This document shows positions 8,332-16,250 of a stretch of 16,383 nt of DNA, piece after piece. The stretch's first letter is position 1. Every line of letters starts with the position of its first letter. Source of the stretch: JBBRLG01 sp038231495 (lineage in GTDB: Bacteria; Planctomycetota; Planctomycetia; Gemmatales; Gemmataceae); NCBI GenBank assembly GCA_038231495.1, contig JBBRLG010000090.1, positions 1 through 16,383 on the forward strand. The letters run 5' to 3'. A model generated the notes under the pieces. That model was not told where the DNA came from. It ran no database searches and saw nothing but the letters and a program-made list of their open reading frames with translations. The position numbers and the translations under genes are program-made.

Positions 8332-8632
8332 CTTAGAAAACAAAGGACTTACGGTGACGGGCCAAATTGCTGTGCAGGAAACTGTGCAGGTAATTCGAGA
8401 CTCTCTCCGGCATTTTCTCCGCGGGCGTCCAAAACTTCTCTTCTTCCAGTCCCACTTTTCAGCTTCTTAACGCTCAGCAGTTTCAGCGGCCGAAACGGTT
8501 CGGCCGTGCCTCCGACGCTGTTGCACCGCACTGATCGCAAACCTGGCCATCGCTGGACCGCACGTTTCTCGGCGGGGCCTCAATTCGTTGGTGACATCAC
8601 TGCTAAACGCTCGCAAGAAGGGCAGAATTGGA
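8332..8632. other. Non-coding stretch downstream of tRNA fragment
   Basis: No supported gene is seen. GTGCA recurs 12 bp apart at 8372-8376 and 8384-8388. A stem-loop at 8487-8506 (CGGCCGAA/TTCGGCCG with a 4-base loop) lies beyond the 3' end of the minus-strand PIN gene. It lacks a T tract, so a terminator role is only possible. Confidence 0.4.
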
Positions 8633-9043
8633 TCATGGTAGGCGCCAGTCCTCAAGGACCAGACCTGGAATCCACGAGAAGTGCGCGGTGTTCCCCGTGA
8701 CGAGAACCAGCCCCTCTTCCAACGCGGTCGCCGCGATAATGAGGTCGGCATCATTCCGGGAAAACCCACCCTTGCGTGCCGCCACCCACAAATCCGCCGC
8801 GCGATCGAGCACCGCATCGGTGATCGCGAAAAGCAGAGAGTGCTGACAGAACGTCGCGAATCGCTGGAGTTGCCTAGTCGCTCGCTTATCTTTTAAGCCC
8901 CGAACGACTTCGTAGCGCGTGACCGATGAAAAGCTGAACTGTCCGTGTTGCTGGAGATAGGCGCTTGCCCTCTGCGTGACAATGAGGTGCTTCTGTTTAA
9001 GCACCTCCGAGAGGGCATCCGTGTCGAGGAGGCAGAGAGGCAT
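8633..9043 (-). CDS. PIN-domain toxin ribonuclease (VapC-like)
   Basis: This 136-residue protein has the size and pattern of VapC-family PIN nucleases, which cut RNA using metal ions held by acidic residues. Candidates visible are D7 and D9 in LLDTDALSEV, E45 in TRYEVVRG, and D98/D100 in RNDADLIIAATAL. These are followed by LVLVTGNTAHFSWIPGL, the usual C-terminal TxNxxHF region. The ATG is at 9043 and the stop at 8635-8633. It lies 10 bp after the stop of the small upstream gene on the same strand, without a clear ribosome site, which suggests translational coupling. Together the two form a toxin-antitoxin pair. The family call is firm; the target RNA is unknown. Confidence 0.88.
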   Translation of the reverse strand: MPLCLLDTDALSEVLKQKHLIVTQRASAYLQQHGQFSFSSVTRYEVVRGLKDKRATRQLQRFATFCQHSLLFAITDAVLDRAADLWVAARKGGFSRNDADLIIAATALEEGLVLVTGNTAHFSWIPGLVLEDWRLP

Positions 9044-9053
9044 AGGAGTTGTT

Positions 9054-9332
9054 TCACGAAGAAGGGCGCGTCAGGTTGCTCCGCTCGAGGATTACCGCCT
9101 CAACGTCCGCGAGCTGTTTTTCCGTCAGGCCCTCGAAGACATTGCACCACTCCGGAAGCGTCCCGGACTGCACAGTGGCTTCCTCCGCGGGTCCGGCGAC
9201 GGGCTGGGTTCCGAGAGTCACTACCTGGATAATGACTTTCTGATTCTCCTTCAGCTGCTGGCCGATGACGTGCTCGAGAACGTGGCGTTCGGCGGTGTCG
9301 ATATCCCGGACATGGCGGATGATGGTTTCCAT
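9054..9332 (-). CDS. Probable antitoxin partner of the PIN toxin
   Basis: This 92-residue protein starts at ATG 9332 (METIIRHVRDID). An in-frame upstream start at 9380 would add 16 residues of unlikely composition. I recognise no strong DNA-binding motif. The N-terminal half (AERHVLEHVIGQQLKENQKVIIQVV) looks like a helix followed by a beta strand, as in small antitoxins. Its role is inferred from size, position immediately upstream of the VapC-like gene, and same-strand coupling. It would bind and neutralise the toxin and probably repress the operon. TACAAT lies only a few bases upstream of the ATG (9347-9342 on this strand), so a very short leader or leaderless mRNA is possible. Confidence 0.65.
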   Translation of the reverse strand: METIIRHVRDIDTAERHVLEHVIGQQLKENQKVIIQVVTLGTQPVAGPAEEATVQSGTLPEWCNVFEGLTEKQLADVEAVILERSNLTRPSS

Positions 9333-9499
9333 ACTGGGATTGTACCACGCGGGCCAAGGAGGTAGGAAGCGGTCTCCCACCGATCAGCGTATTGGAGTAA
9401 TCTACGACAAAACTGCAATAAAATGTTTGAGGCGGCAAGGGTGGACGTGTACAACGGACTGGACTGCCTTCGCCGCAACGAACCCCAGGTGGGTCCGGC

Positions 9500-10132
9500 A
9501 TGAATCCGTCGCTCCTTGACTTCCCTTCCCGTGAGGAAGGTTTGGCTTTTCACCTCCACCTCTGCGACCTCAACCCGGCCGCTGTTGCTGACATTTGTCG
9601 GGCGTATCTCAACCCGCTTCTCCGTTGGCTCGCAATCAAGTTCGCGAACATTGATCCGCATCTTCGGCAAACAGCTGTCCATGAGGCCTTGATGACTTAC
9701 GTCATGGCCCCCCACTCCTATGACCCAACCCGCGCCGACCTTGGCACTTTCCTGCGCATGGCGGCGCGGTGCGACCTGCTCAACCTCCTCAAGGGTGAGG
9801 GCAAGCACCACCAGGATCGGGTCGCATGGGAAATTGTCGAACATCAGGTAGAGAACGGGAACTTCTTAGCGGAGCAAGACCCGTCCCTCCTTCTGCAACG
9901 CGACGAGGAGACTCGACATTGGCAGACCTTCCTTCAGGTCGTGGCCGAAAACTTCACCGACGAGGAGCAGCAGGTACTGCAACTGATGCTGGCCGGTGAA
10001 CGAAAAACCGGAACGTATGCTGCCGCACTCGGTATTGGTGCGCTGTCGGCGGCCGAACAGGAGCGGGAGGTCAAAAAGGTGAAAGACCGTATCAAAAAGC
10101 GTGTGGAGCGAGGAGGCCTGGGCCATGCCTGA
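9500..10132 (+). CDS. Small sigma-70-family RNA polymerase sigma factor
   Basis: This 210-residue protein has two parts of a small (ECF-like) sigma factor. Residues ~25-110 fit region 2, including the pattern HSYDPTRADLGTFLRMAARCDLLNLLKGEGKH. Residues ~150-205 fit region 4: FTDEEQQVLQLMLAGERKTGTYAAALGI, then KKVKDRIKKRVER. It should direct RNA polymerase to a specific promoter set. The ATG at 9500 follows AGGTGGG at 9487-9493. Its stop overlaps the next start by 8 bp. It opens the plus-strand array that ends in the cas genes, so it may control that array or itself. No anti-sigma of a familiar zinc type is seen. Confidence 0.8.
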   Translation: MNPSLLDFPSREEGLAFHLHLCDLNPAAVADICRAYLNPLLRWLAIKFANIDPHLRQTAVHEALMTYVMAPHSYDPTRADLGTFLRMAARCDLLNLLKGEGKHHQDRVAWEIVEHQVENGNFLAEQDPSLLLQRDEETRHWQTFLQVVAENFTDEEQQVLQLMLAGERKTGTYAAALGIGALSAAEQEREVKKVKDRIKKRVERGGLGHA

Positions 10133-10502
10133 CCCACTGGAGATTCTCGCGGCGCGGGCTGCGGACCAGCCGTTTTTTTTGGCGGGTATTTTGGACGCCT
10201 ACGCATATAGCGAGGGATTAGACGACGCCGGACTAGCCGCCGCGTTCGCGTGCCCCACGGAGGAATTGGTTATGCTTCGTCTTTGCCGTGCCCCGCGCAC
10301 TGACCCGCAAGAGTTTTGGGACGACGTTACTTGCATCGCCGAGCGGTTCGGCATGGACCCACAGCGGCTTGCTGAAGCAATCAAACGGGGACGCGTTGTG
10401 CGTCGATTCCAGCAAGCAGACCAGACCTCCGCCGGTTCCCTCATGGCCGCAAGAGATCGCGAAAGTGAGCCTCCCCCGGAACAACCAGGGGAGCGCCCAT
10501 GA
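10125..10502 (+). CDS. Small unknown protein between sigma factor and peptidase
   Basis: This is a 125-residue protein of no family I can name. I chose the ATG at 10125 because AGGAGG lies 8 bp upstream (10111-10116). The frame is open eight codons earlier. Residues ~30-60 (SEGLDDAGLAAAFACPTEELVMLRLCRAPR) resemble a helix-turn-helix, and the C-terminal ~25 residues are polar and probably disordered. It overlaps the sigma gene by 8 bp and the peptidase gene by 4 bp (ATGA). By analogy with ImmR/ImmA and DdrO/IrrE pairs, it could be the regulator or anti-sigma cut by the downstream peptidase. That is inference only. Confidence 0.7.
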   Translation: MPDPLEILAARAADQPFFLAGILDAYAYSEGLDDAGLAAAFACPTEELVMLRLCRAPRTDPQEFWDDVTCIAERFGMDPQRLAEAIKRGRVVRRFQQADQTSAGSLMAARDRESEPPPEQPGERP

Positions 10503-11239
10503 AGGTTCCGATCTGGGTCCATGAGACGGCGGCATTGTTCTGGGACGCGGCCGGCGTCCCAGAGCCTTTCCCGCGAACCTTCCGCGAGCCGATCTGTCGC
10601 AGTCCATTCGAACTGGCCGTCAAGGAGCTGCCAGGTCTCAGCACTACCGTCGCGGAGAAATACCTGAGCCGGCTGGGTCCAGGTTGGGTGTGCGGAGGCA
10701 CCGACCGAGCCGTCCGGGCGTGCCTGGCAGCGCGGGACGGTGCCGGCCTCATTTTGCTAGACGCCGCCGACGCCCCCGCGGAGCGCACCTTTTCGTTGGC
10801 CCATGAACTGGCTCATTTTCTCTGGCATTACTGGCGGCGACGCCAGTGGGCGGGCAGCCAACTGGGATACCGCGCGATCGAGGTATTTGACGGTAGGCGA
10901 AAGCCAACGCCCGCCGAACGTCTTCGCGCTTTGCTGTCCAACGTCCCTCTCGGCCCGCATGTCCATCTGATGGAACGCGGGCCACGTCGTGAGATAGTCG
11001 ATGATCGGGTTGCAATCATCGAGGAAGAAGCGGACCGGCTCGCCTATGAACTGCTGGCGCCGGCAGACGCAGTGTGGACACGCAGTAAGGGAGTCTTGGA
11101 GTCCGGAAACAACCCGAACGCCTTGGCGGCGATGCTGGTAGAAGAGTTCGGCATGCCCGTCGGTCGAGCCGAGGACTACTGCCTACACCTTTTGCCCCCT
11201 TCGACTCCTAACCCCCTGATCCGGCGTATCCGAAGGTAA
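10499..11239 (+). CDS. ImmA/IrrE-family zinc metallopeptidase
   Basis: This 246-residue protein carries HEXXH as AHELAHFLWH (H102, E103, H106) and a later EEEADRLAYELLAPAD. In ImmA/IrrE peptidases the corresponding glutamate (here about E177) is the third zinc ligand and the segment packs on the active site. Members cleave HTH repressors to switch on mobile elements (ImmA) or the DNA-damage response (IrrE). The ATG at 10499 overlaps the previous stop and has AGGGGAG at 10487-10493. The N-terminal ~90 residues are not recognised and may sense a signal or bind the partner. The gene sits 57 bp before the NurA-like gene. Confidence 0.85.
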   Translation: MKVPIWVHETAALFWDAAGVPEPFPRTFREPICRSPFELAVKELPGLSTTVAEKYLSRLGPGWVCGGTDRAVRACLAARDGAGLILLDAADAPAERTFSLAHELAHFLWHYWRRRQWAGSQLGYRAIEVFDGRRKPTPAERLRALLSNVPLGPHVHLMERGPRREIVDDRVAIIEEEADRLAYELLAPADAVWTRSKGVLESGNNPNALAAMLVEEFGMPVGRAEDYCLHLLPPSTPNPLIRRIRR

Positions 11240-11296
11240 CGAATAAATTGTCGAACTCTGACGGCCTGGTCGGAACATTTACCAGGAGGACGGGCA

Positions 11297-12565
11297 ATGC
11301 CGGGCACCAAGCCCCAAGACGATCCGAAGACGGGAGCGACTCCGCGGCTGCAACGCGACGAGCCGTACCCGGTCCGTGAGAGCGATTTTCGTCAGAGCTT
11401 TGGCGAGGATCTCCGCGAGGTGTTGGACATCGGCACCTGGCGCACGGGCCGCGATCTTACCCAAGAGTTTCCGCGTATCGAGCGCGAGGTCAAGGAGGCC
11501 GTCGAATGTGAACGGGAGTACCAGCACCGCACGCGCACCGAGGTATTCCCCAAGTTGTTCGACCCCGCGACCGCCCCGGCCGGCGGCGGCGTCTACGAAG
11601 CCGACTGCAATATCCTGAACTTGATCCACCGCGGCTTGTTGCTCAACGGTGGGGTGGAGGCTTGCGACGGCACGGTCAAGGTTCATGACACGTTGCCGCT
11701 GACCATCTTTCAGGTCGGCGTGTCGCTCGTGTCCTATCGCGGCGACCAGGGCACGTGGCACCAACGGCTGTTCCGCCGCGACCTCCGCCAGCACGGCGGC
11801 AACCCGGTGGATGAAGTCCTGGAAGTGCTGGCGCGCCGCGCGCAGCGGGCCGCCCTGAATCATGCGAACGCCTCCGACCAGTTGGGGGAATTGGGCCGGA
11901 AGACGGTGATGGATTACGCCGAGCGCGCCGTCCTGCTGCATCGCTCCGAGGCTGTCTGGAAGATGGGTCACGGCAACCCGATCACTTACGAACTCCTGAC
12001 CGGCGGCGGCATCCTGGAACTGATGGTGGCCGGGACCAACGTCGTGCGGGAGTTGGTCGAGAGGCACCAAAAGTTCGTTTTCGTGGCTAGCGAGCCGCGC
12101 GAGTTAGCACTTCTGACAATTGGCAATGCACTGCCGCCGCTGCACTACGCGATCGTGCAAACGCTAGCGGACCAGCTGCGGGGTTGGTTTCATCAGCGCC
12201 GGTTCGCGGTAGAAGCGGGCCCCGAACTGACCTGGGACGGCGAGCGAATACCTGCCGCGGCGTGGATTCCCCGCTTCCTCGACCGGGTCGCCACGCAAGT
12301 GGTGGTGGGTGTGTTCCGCGCCAGCTCGGTATCCCCGGCCCACCTGTTCTACGCCCACGCGGACCACGCCCATTTTGCTGCCCATGTCGCCTTGGCCGAC
12401 AGCTTGTTTGAGGAACATCGGGGTTTCCCGCTCCTGATCCGGTTGGCCGACCACGTCTGCACCGCCGTGTTCGGGGGCAGCCTGGATTATCTGACACAAA
12501 CGGCCTACGCTAGCGCCGGCGTGCCCTGGCGTTACACCACCGAACGGACCACGCGCGACCCCTGA
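11297..12565 (+). CDS. nurA: NurA-like nuclease paired with HerA
   Basis: This 422-residue protein starts at an ATG with AGGAGG 7 bp upstream (11284-11289). I call it NurA-like on three grounds. It lies directly upstream of a HerA ATPase, the usual NurA position. VEACDGT at 120-126 fits the NurA motif I DGS aspartate (D124). The C-terminus (RGFPLLIRLADHVCTAVFGGS and on) has the NurA-like closing helices. NurA is a 5'-3' exonuclease and endonuclease with an RNase H-like fold that works as a dimer with the HerA hexamer to resect DNA ends. It is longer than typical archaeal NurA (~340 residues), with an extra polar N-terminus of about 60 residues. Overall similarity is remote, so another nuclease fold is possible. 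Confidence 0.65.
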   Translation: MPGTKPQDDPKTGATPRLQRDEPYPVRESDFRQSFGEDLREVLDIGTWRTGRDLTQEFPRIEREVKEAVECEREYQHRTRTEVFPKLFDPATAPAGGGVYEADCNILNLIHRGLLLNGGVEACDGTVKVHDTLPLTIFQVGVSLVSYRGDQGTWHQRLFRRDLRQHGGNPVDEVLEVLARRAQRAALNHANASDQLGELGRKTVMDYAERAVLLHRSEAVWKMGHGNPITYELLTGGGILELMVAGTNVVRELVERHQKFVFVASEPRELALLTIGNALPPLHYAIVQTLADQLRGWFHQRRFAVEAGPELTWDGERIPAAAWIPRFLDRVATQVVVGVFRASSVSPAHLFYAHADHAHFAAHVALADSLFEEHRGFPLLIRLADHVCTAVFGGSLDYLTQTAYASAGVPWRYTTERTTRDP

Positions 12566-12579
12566 GGAGGACACGACCC

Positions 12580-14505
12580 ATGCCAGCACCACACGACAAC
12601 GGCCACGACGACCTCGGCATCGCCCAACCCCCCGTCGACTTGCTGCAACAAGTGCAGGCCGACGTCACCCGCGCCGGCGGCGAAGTGGCCCCCGATCCGG
12701 ACCGCATCGGCGCCATCGGCGCCACCATGTTCGACCTTCCCGGAAGCACGGACCACACGGTTACCATCCTGCTGCCGCAAGACCAAATTAGAGAGGCACC
12801 GTCGCAGTCCCTGGTGCGGATCAAGAGCCGCGACGGCCGCAAGTACCTCGCCATCGTGACGGCCGGTCCGTTCGCCGAGCCGGATAGCTTGCGGGCCGAC
12901 TCCCACTTGCTGGTAACTGTGACGGCTCGCGGCGGCGTCTATCTGCCGCCTTATCACGGACGTTTGCAAGTCGCCATTCTCGGCGAGGAACTCGAAGACG
13001 GCTCGCTGGCCCCGCCCCGCTTTCGCCCGTTGCCCAACAGTCCCGTCGTCGCGCTGACCGACGACGAGGCGGGCAAAGTCCTGCGTACCGACGGCGACAT
13101 CCGACTCGGCTCGGTCGTCGGTTATAGAAACGTCGTCGTGAACGTGCCGTCGGACAAAAAGGCCGTGTTGCCGCGCCACCTCGCCGTCCTGGGCACGACA
13201 GGCGCCGGGAAATCGACCACGGTGGCCCGCTTGATCCAGCAGGCCCAGGCCGCCGGCATGGCCGTGATCCTGCTCGACGTGGAGGGCGAGTACACCTACA
13301 TCCACGAGCCGACCGACGACGCCAAGATGTTGGCCGCCCTTGCGGACCGCGGACTGGACGCGGCCGGCGTTCCCGTGGCCAACACGACGCTGTACCACCT
13401 CGTAGGCCGCGACACCACCAACCCGGGGCATCCTCATCGGCGCGCGTTCGCCTTGCAGTTCGCCCGGCTGTCGCCGTACGTCATCATGAACATCCTCGAC
13501 CTGTCCGAGGCACAACAGCTGCGTTTCATGAACGCTTATGACATTGCCAAGGAAGTGATGCGCGACCTGGGCATCTTTCCCGCCCGCAAAGACGCCGAGC
13601 AGGAACGCCTGGCGGCCGAACTCGACGAGTTCGAGCGCGGCTATCCGCGAATGACGCTGTCGCTGTTGCTCGACGTGGTCGGCGCCTGTCACGCCAAGGC
13701 GGACCGGCCGTCCGCGGAAGGCAAGAAGACGAGGACCAGGGAGGAAGACGACGAGCCGATTACCTTCAAGCCGTTCAACGCGATCCTGGCCTCAGCCGAG
13801 GGCATGAAATCGCTGCGGACGCGCCTGCACGCCGCCAACGTGCAGGGCAACGCCATCTCCTGGCGGGCGCTGCTCGGCAAGCTCGGTCGATTAAACCGTT
13901 TGAAGGTCTTTTTTAACGAACAAGGGGGCGCGCAGCCGCTTAACTACAAGCAACTGCTGCGGCCGGGCAACGTGTCGGTCGTCGATCTGTCGGATTCGGG
14001 AGCGTCGGAATTGAACAATCTCGTCATCGCCGACCTGCTGCACGGCGTCCAAGACGACCAGGACGAGGCATACGCTGCCTACGAGAAGGCGACGGCGGCG
14101 GACCCCGCAGCAACGCAGCCGCCGCGGGTACTCATCATCATTGAGGAAGCCCACGAGTTTCTGAGCGCCGAGCGGATCGACAAAATGCGCATCCTGTTTG
14201 AGCAAGTTTCGACCATCGCGCGCCGTGGCCGCAAGCGTTGGCTCAGCTTGGCGTTCGTCACTCAGCTGCCGCAGCACTTGCCCCGGCAAATCTACGGACT
14301 GGTCAACTCGTACATCCTGCACAAGATCACGGACCCGCAAGTCGTCCGAGACTTGCAACGAACGGTGAGCGGCATCGACGAATCGCTCTGGGGCCGCCTG
14401 ACAGGGCTAGCGCCGGGTCAGGCCATTGTGAGTTTCCCGCATCTGGCGCGGCCACTACTGGTGGCCATCGACCCGGCCCCGTGCAAACTGCGAATGGTGA
14501 ATTGA
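12580..14505 (+). CDS. herA: HerA-type hexameric DNA-translocating ATPase
   Basis: This 641-residue protein has the HerA/FtsK layout. A beta-rich N-terminal HAS-barrel-like domain lies at ~40-150. Walker A is GTTGAGKST (205-213), LLDVEGEY is at 231-238, and Walker B is VLIIIEEAHEF (517-527) with E522/E523. TIARRGRKRWLS (545-556) likely holds the arginine finger, and VTQLPQHLPRQIYGLVNSYIL (560 on) is the HerA-type sensor region. A charged insert at ~335-395 is variable. HerA rings pump double-stranded DNA into the attached NurA nuclease. The ATG at 12580 has AGGAGG at 12565-12570, which overlaps the nurA stop. Synteny is nurA-herA-cas4-1. Some HerA ATPases also pair with other effectors in defence systems. 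Confidence 0.88.
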   Translation: MPAPHDNGHDDLGIAQPPVDLLQQVQADVTRAGGEVAPDPDRIGAIGATMFDLPGSTDHTVTILLPQDQIREAPSQSLVRIKSRDGRKYLAIVTAGPFAEPDSLRADSHLLVTVTARGGVYLPPYHGRLQVAILGEELEDGSLAPPRFRPLPNSPVVALTDDEAGKVLRTDGDIRLGSVVGYRNVVVNVPSDKKAVLPRHLAVLGTTGAGKSTTVARLIQQAQAAGMAVILLDVEGEYTYIHEPTDDAKMLAALADRGLDAAGVPVANTTLYHLVGRDTTNPGHPHRRAFALQFARLSPYVIMNILDLSEAQQLRFMNAYDIAKEVMRDLGIFPARKDAEQERLAAELDEFERGYPRMTLSLLLDVVGACHAKADRPSAEGKKTRTREEDDEPITFKPFNAILASAEGMKSLRTRLHAANVQGNAISWRALLGKLGRLNRLKVFFNEQGGAQPLNYKQLLRPGNVSVVDLSDSGASELNNLVIADLLHGVQDDQDEAYAAYEKATAADPAATQPPRVLIIIEEAHEFLSAERIDKMRILFEQVSTIARRGRKRWLSLAFVTQLPQHLPRQIYGLVNSYILHKITDPQVVRDLQRTVSGIDESLWGRLTGLAPGQAIVSFPHLARPLLVAIDPAPCKLRMVN

Positions 14506-14534
14506 TCTCCGTTTCCTATCCTTTGAGGTGAATC

Positions 14535-16250
14535 ATGACAGCGACTCTCGACGCCCAGATGATCCCGGTGCGCGCATTGAACCAGGTCACGTATTGCCCG
14601 CGCCTGTACTACCTGCAATACGTCGATGCGGTGATGCCGACGAACGAGCACGTGGAATCCGGCCTGCACGACCACCGCCGCGTCGATGAACCGGAGCTGG
14701 CCAACAAGACGCGCAAAGAAGGCGACGCCAACCGCAGCCGCGGCGTTCATTTGTCGTCCGAGACGCTCGGCCTCAGCGGCATCCTGGATGTAATAGAGGA
14801 GAAGGACAGCGTGTCCTACCCGGTGGAGACGAAGCACGGCTCCGCCCCGCGCGACGACGACGGACGGCCGACGACCTGGGATAACGACGCCGTGCAGCTG
14901 TGCGGCCAGGCGCTCTTGATGGAAGAGGCCTTCGGCAAGCCGGTGGAGCGCGGCTTCCAGTTCTACGCCGGCACGCGCGAGCGGGTCGAGGTGCAATTCA
15001 CTGACGAATTGCGGGCGAAGACGCGCGGGGCCATCGACGAGTGCCGCAAGCTCTCTGCTCTAGACAGTCCGCCGGATCCGCTACCATCCGAACTACGGCA
15101 TCGTTGTTTCGGCTGCTCGCTGGCTCCCGTCTGTCTGCCGGAGGAGACGCTCTACCAGCTTGGCCTACCTCCGGTGACGGATGAAACGACCCCGCCGCCG
15201 CCGGGCCTGACACGGGTAATCCCGCAGTCCGACGACGGTGCAATACTGTACGTGCAAGAACCGGGCAGTCACGTCGGCAAACGCAGTGAGCATTTGGTAG
15301 TTCGCAAGGACGGCAAAGAGGTGACACGCGTGCCGATGCACGCGGTGCGGCAGGTCGTCGTGTGTGGCAATGTCCAGGTTTCGACCCAGGCGCTGGAGAC
15401 ATTGGTGCAGAACGACATTTCGGTGTCGTACGTAACGGGCCACGGTCGGTTCATCGGTACGTTCGCGCCAGCGGAGCGCAAGAACGTTGGATTGCGTGAG
15501 GCACAGTTTCGTCGTTTCGCCGACGCCGAGGAGTGTCTCACGCTGTCGAAGGCGGTGGTGCGCGGCAAGCTCATCAACCAGCGGGCGCTGCTAATGCGGA
15601 GCTTACGTGGCGATGGCGACCGCGGCAGCGAAGAGCCAGCCGCTCGTAGTCTGGCAGAGTTGATCCGGCGGTTGGATAGTGCCGGATCGCTGGAAACGGT
15701 GTTGGGGTTCGAGGGGCAGGGAGCGGCGTTGTACTTCGGCGAGTTTAGCCGATTCTTACGGGCACAACCGCCAGGCCGTGGCTTCGAGTTCACGTTCCGT
15801 AACCGCCGTCCGCCGCGTGACCCCGTGAATGCCCTGCTGTCGTTCGCTTATGCGATGCTGACGAAGGACTGCTTCTCGGCGGTTAGCTCAGTGGGATTTG
15901 ATCCTTATAAGGGATTTTTTCACTCTAATCGTCATGGCAAGCCCTCCCTTTCACTGGATATTATGGAGGAATTCCGCCCGGTGATCGCCGACTCGGTGGT
16001 GCTGACGCTCATCAACAACGAGATGCTGACGCCGGCCGATTTCCTGGTGTGGCGCGAAGCGTGTCAGCTGACGGACTCGGGTCGGCGGCAGTTTTTCGCG
16101 GCCTATGAGCAGCGGAAAGCGACGGTGGTGACGCACCCCGTGTACGGCTACAAGATGAGTTATTCGCGGATGTTGGAGGTGCAAGCACGGATGCTGGCCG
16201 CGTATGTTCGCGGCTCGGTGCCGGCGTACACGGGCTTCACGGTGCGGTGA
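14535..16250 (+). CDS. cas4-cas1: Cas4-Cas1 fusion, CRISPR adaptation nuclease/integrase
   Basis: This 571-residue fusion has a RecB-like Cas4 domain at 1-~210. C21 and C191/C194/C200 would hold a 4Fe-4S cluster. D85 (GILDVIE) and E98/K100 (PVETKHG) are the nuclease residues. Cas1 spans ~225-571 with metal ligands E393 (LGFEGQGA), H463 (GFFHSNRHGK) and D475 in SLDIMEEFRPVIADSVVLTLIN. Cas4 trims prespacers and chooses the PAM end; Cas1 integrates them with Cas2. Such fusions are known from type I-G (formerly I-U) systems. The ATG at 14535 follows GAGGTG at 14525-14530, 29 bp after herA. It overlaps cas2 by one base. All key residues are present, so it should be active. Confidence 0.95.
   Translation: MTATLDAQMIPVRALNQVTYCPRLYYLQYVDAVMPTNEHVESGLHDHRRVDEPELANKTRKEGDANRSRGVHLSSETLGLSGILDVIEEKDSVSYPVETKHGSAPRDDDGRPTTWDNDAVQLCGQALLMEEAFGKPVERGFQFYAGTRERVEVQFTDELRAKTRGAIDECRKLSALDSPPDPLPSELRHRCFGCSLAPVCLPEETLYQLGLPPVTDETTPPPPGLTRVIPQSDDGAILYVQEPGSHVGKRSEHLVVRKDGKEVTRVPMHAVRQVVVCGNVQVSTQALETLVQNDISVSYVTGHGRFIGTFAPAERKNVGLREAQFRRFADAEECLTLSKAVVRGKLINQRALLMRSLRGDGDRGSEEPAARSLAELIRRLDSAGSLETVLGFEGQGAALYFGEFSRFLRAQPPGRGFEFTFRNRRPPRDPVNALLSFAYAMLTKDCFSAVSSVGFDPYKGFFHSNRHGKPSLSLDIMEEFRPVIADSVVLTLINNEMLTPADFLVWREACQLTDSGRRQFFAAYEQRKATVVTHPVYGYKMSYSRMLEVQARMLAAYVRGSVPAYTGFTVR

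Noticed and set aside
7950..8336. A 128-aa protein on the plus strand across the tRNA fragment
   Set aside because: It runs through the hairpin arm, the msrA stump in another frame and the tRNA half, and its end (EPKVAGSNPARC) is tRNA sequence read as protein.
8225..8470. An 81-aa protein across the tRNA fragment
   Set aside because: It also reads through the tRNA fragment, and no family pattern is visible.
9392..9424. Promoter for the sigma gene (TTGGAG ... TAAAAT)
   Set aside because: The spacing is about 21 bp, too long for a normal sigma-70 promoter, and other arrangements are equally weak.
11260..11296. ECF-type GGAAC promoter before nurA
   Set aside because: A matching -10 would fall at or past the nurA start codon.
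12532..13692. 386-aa minus-strand frame opposite herA
   Set aside because: It is antisense to the Walker A region of herA and lacks any recognisable domain.
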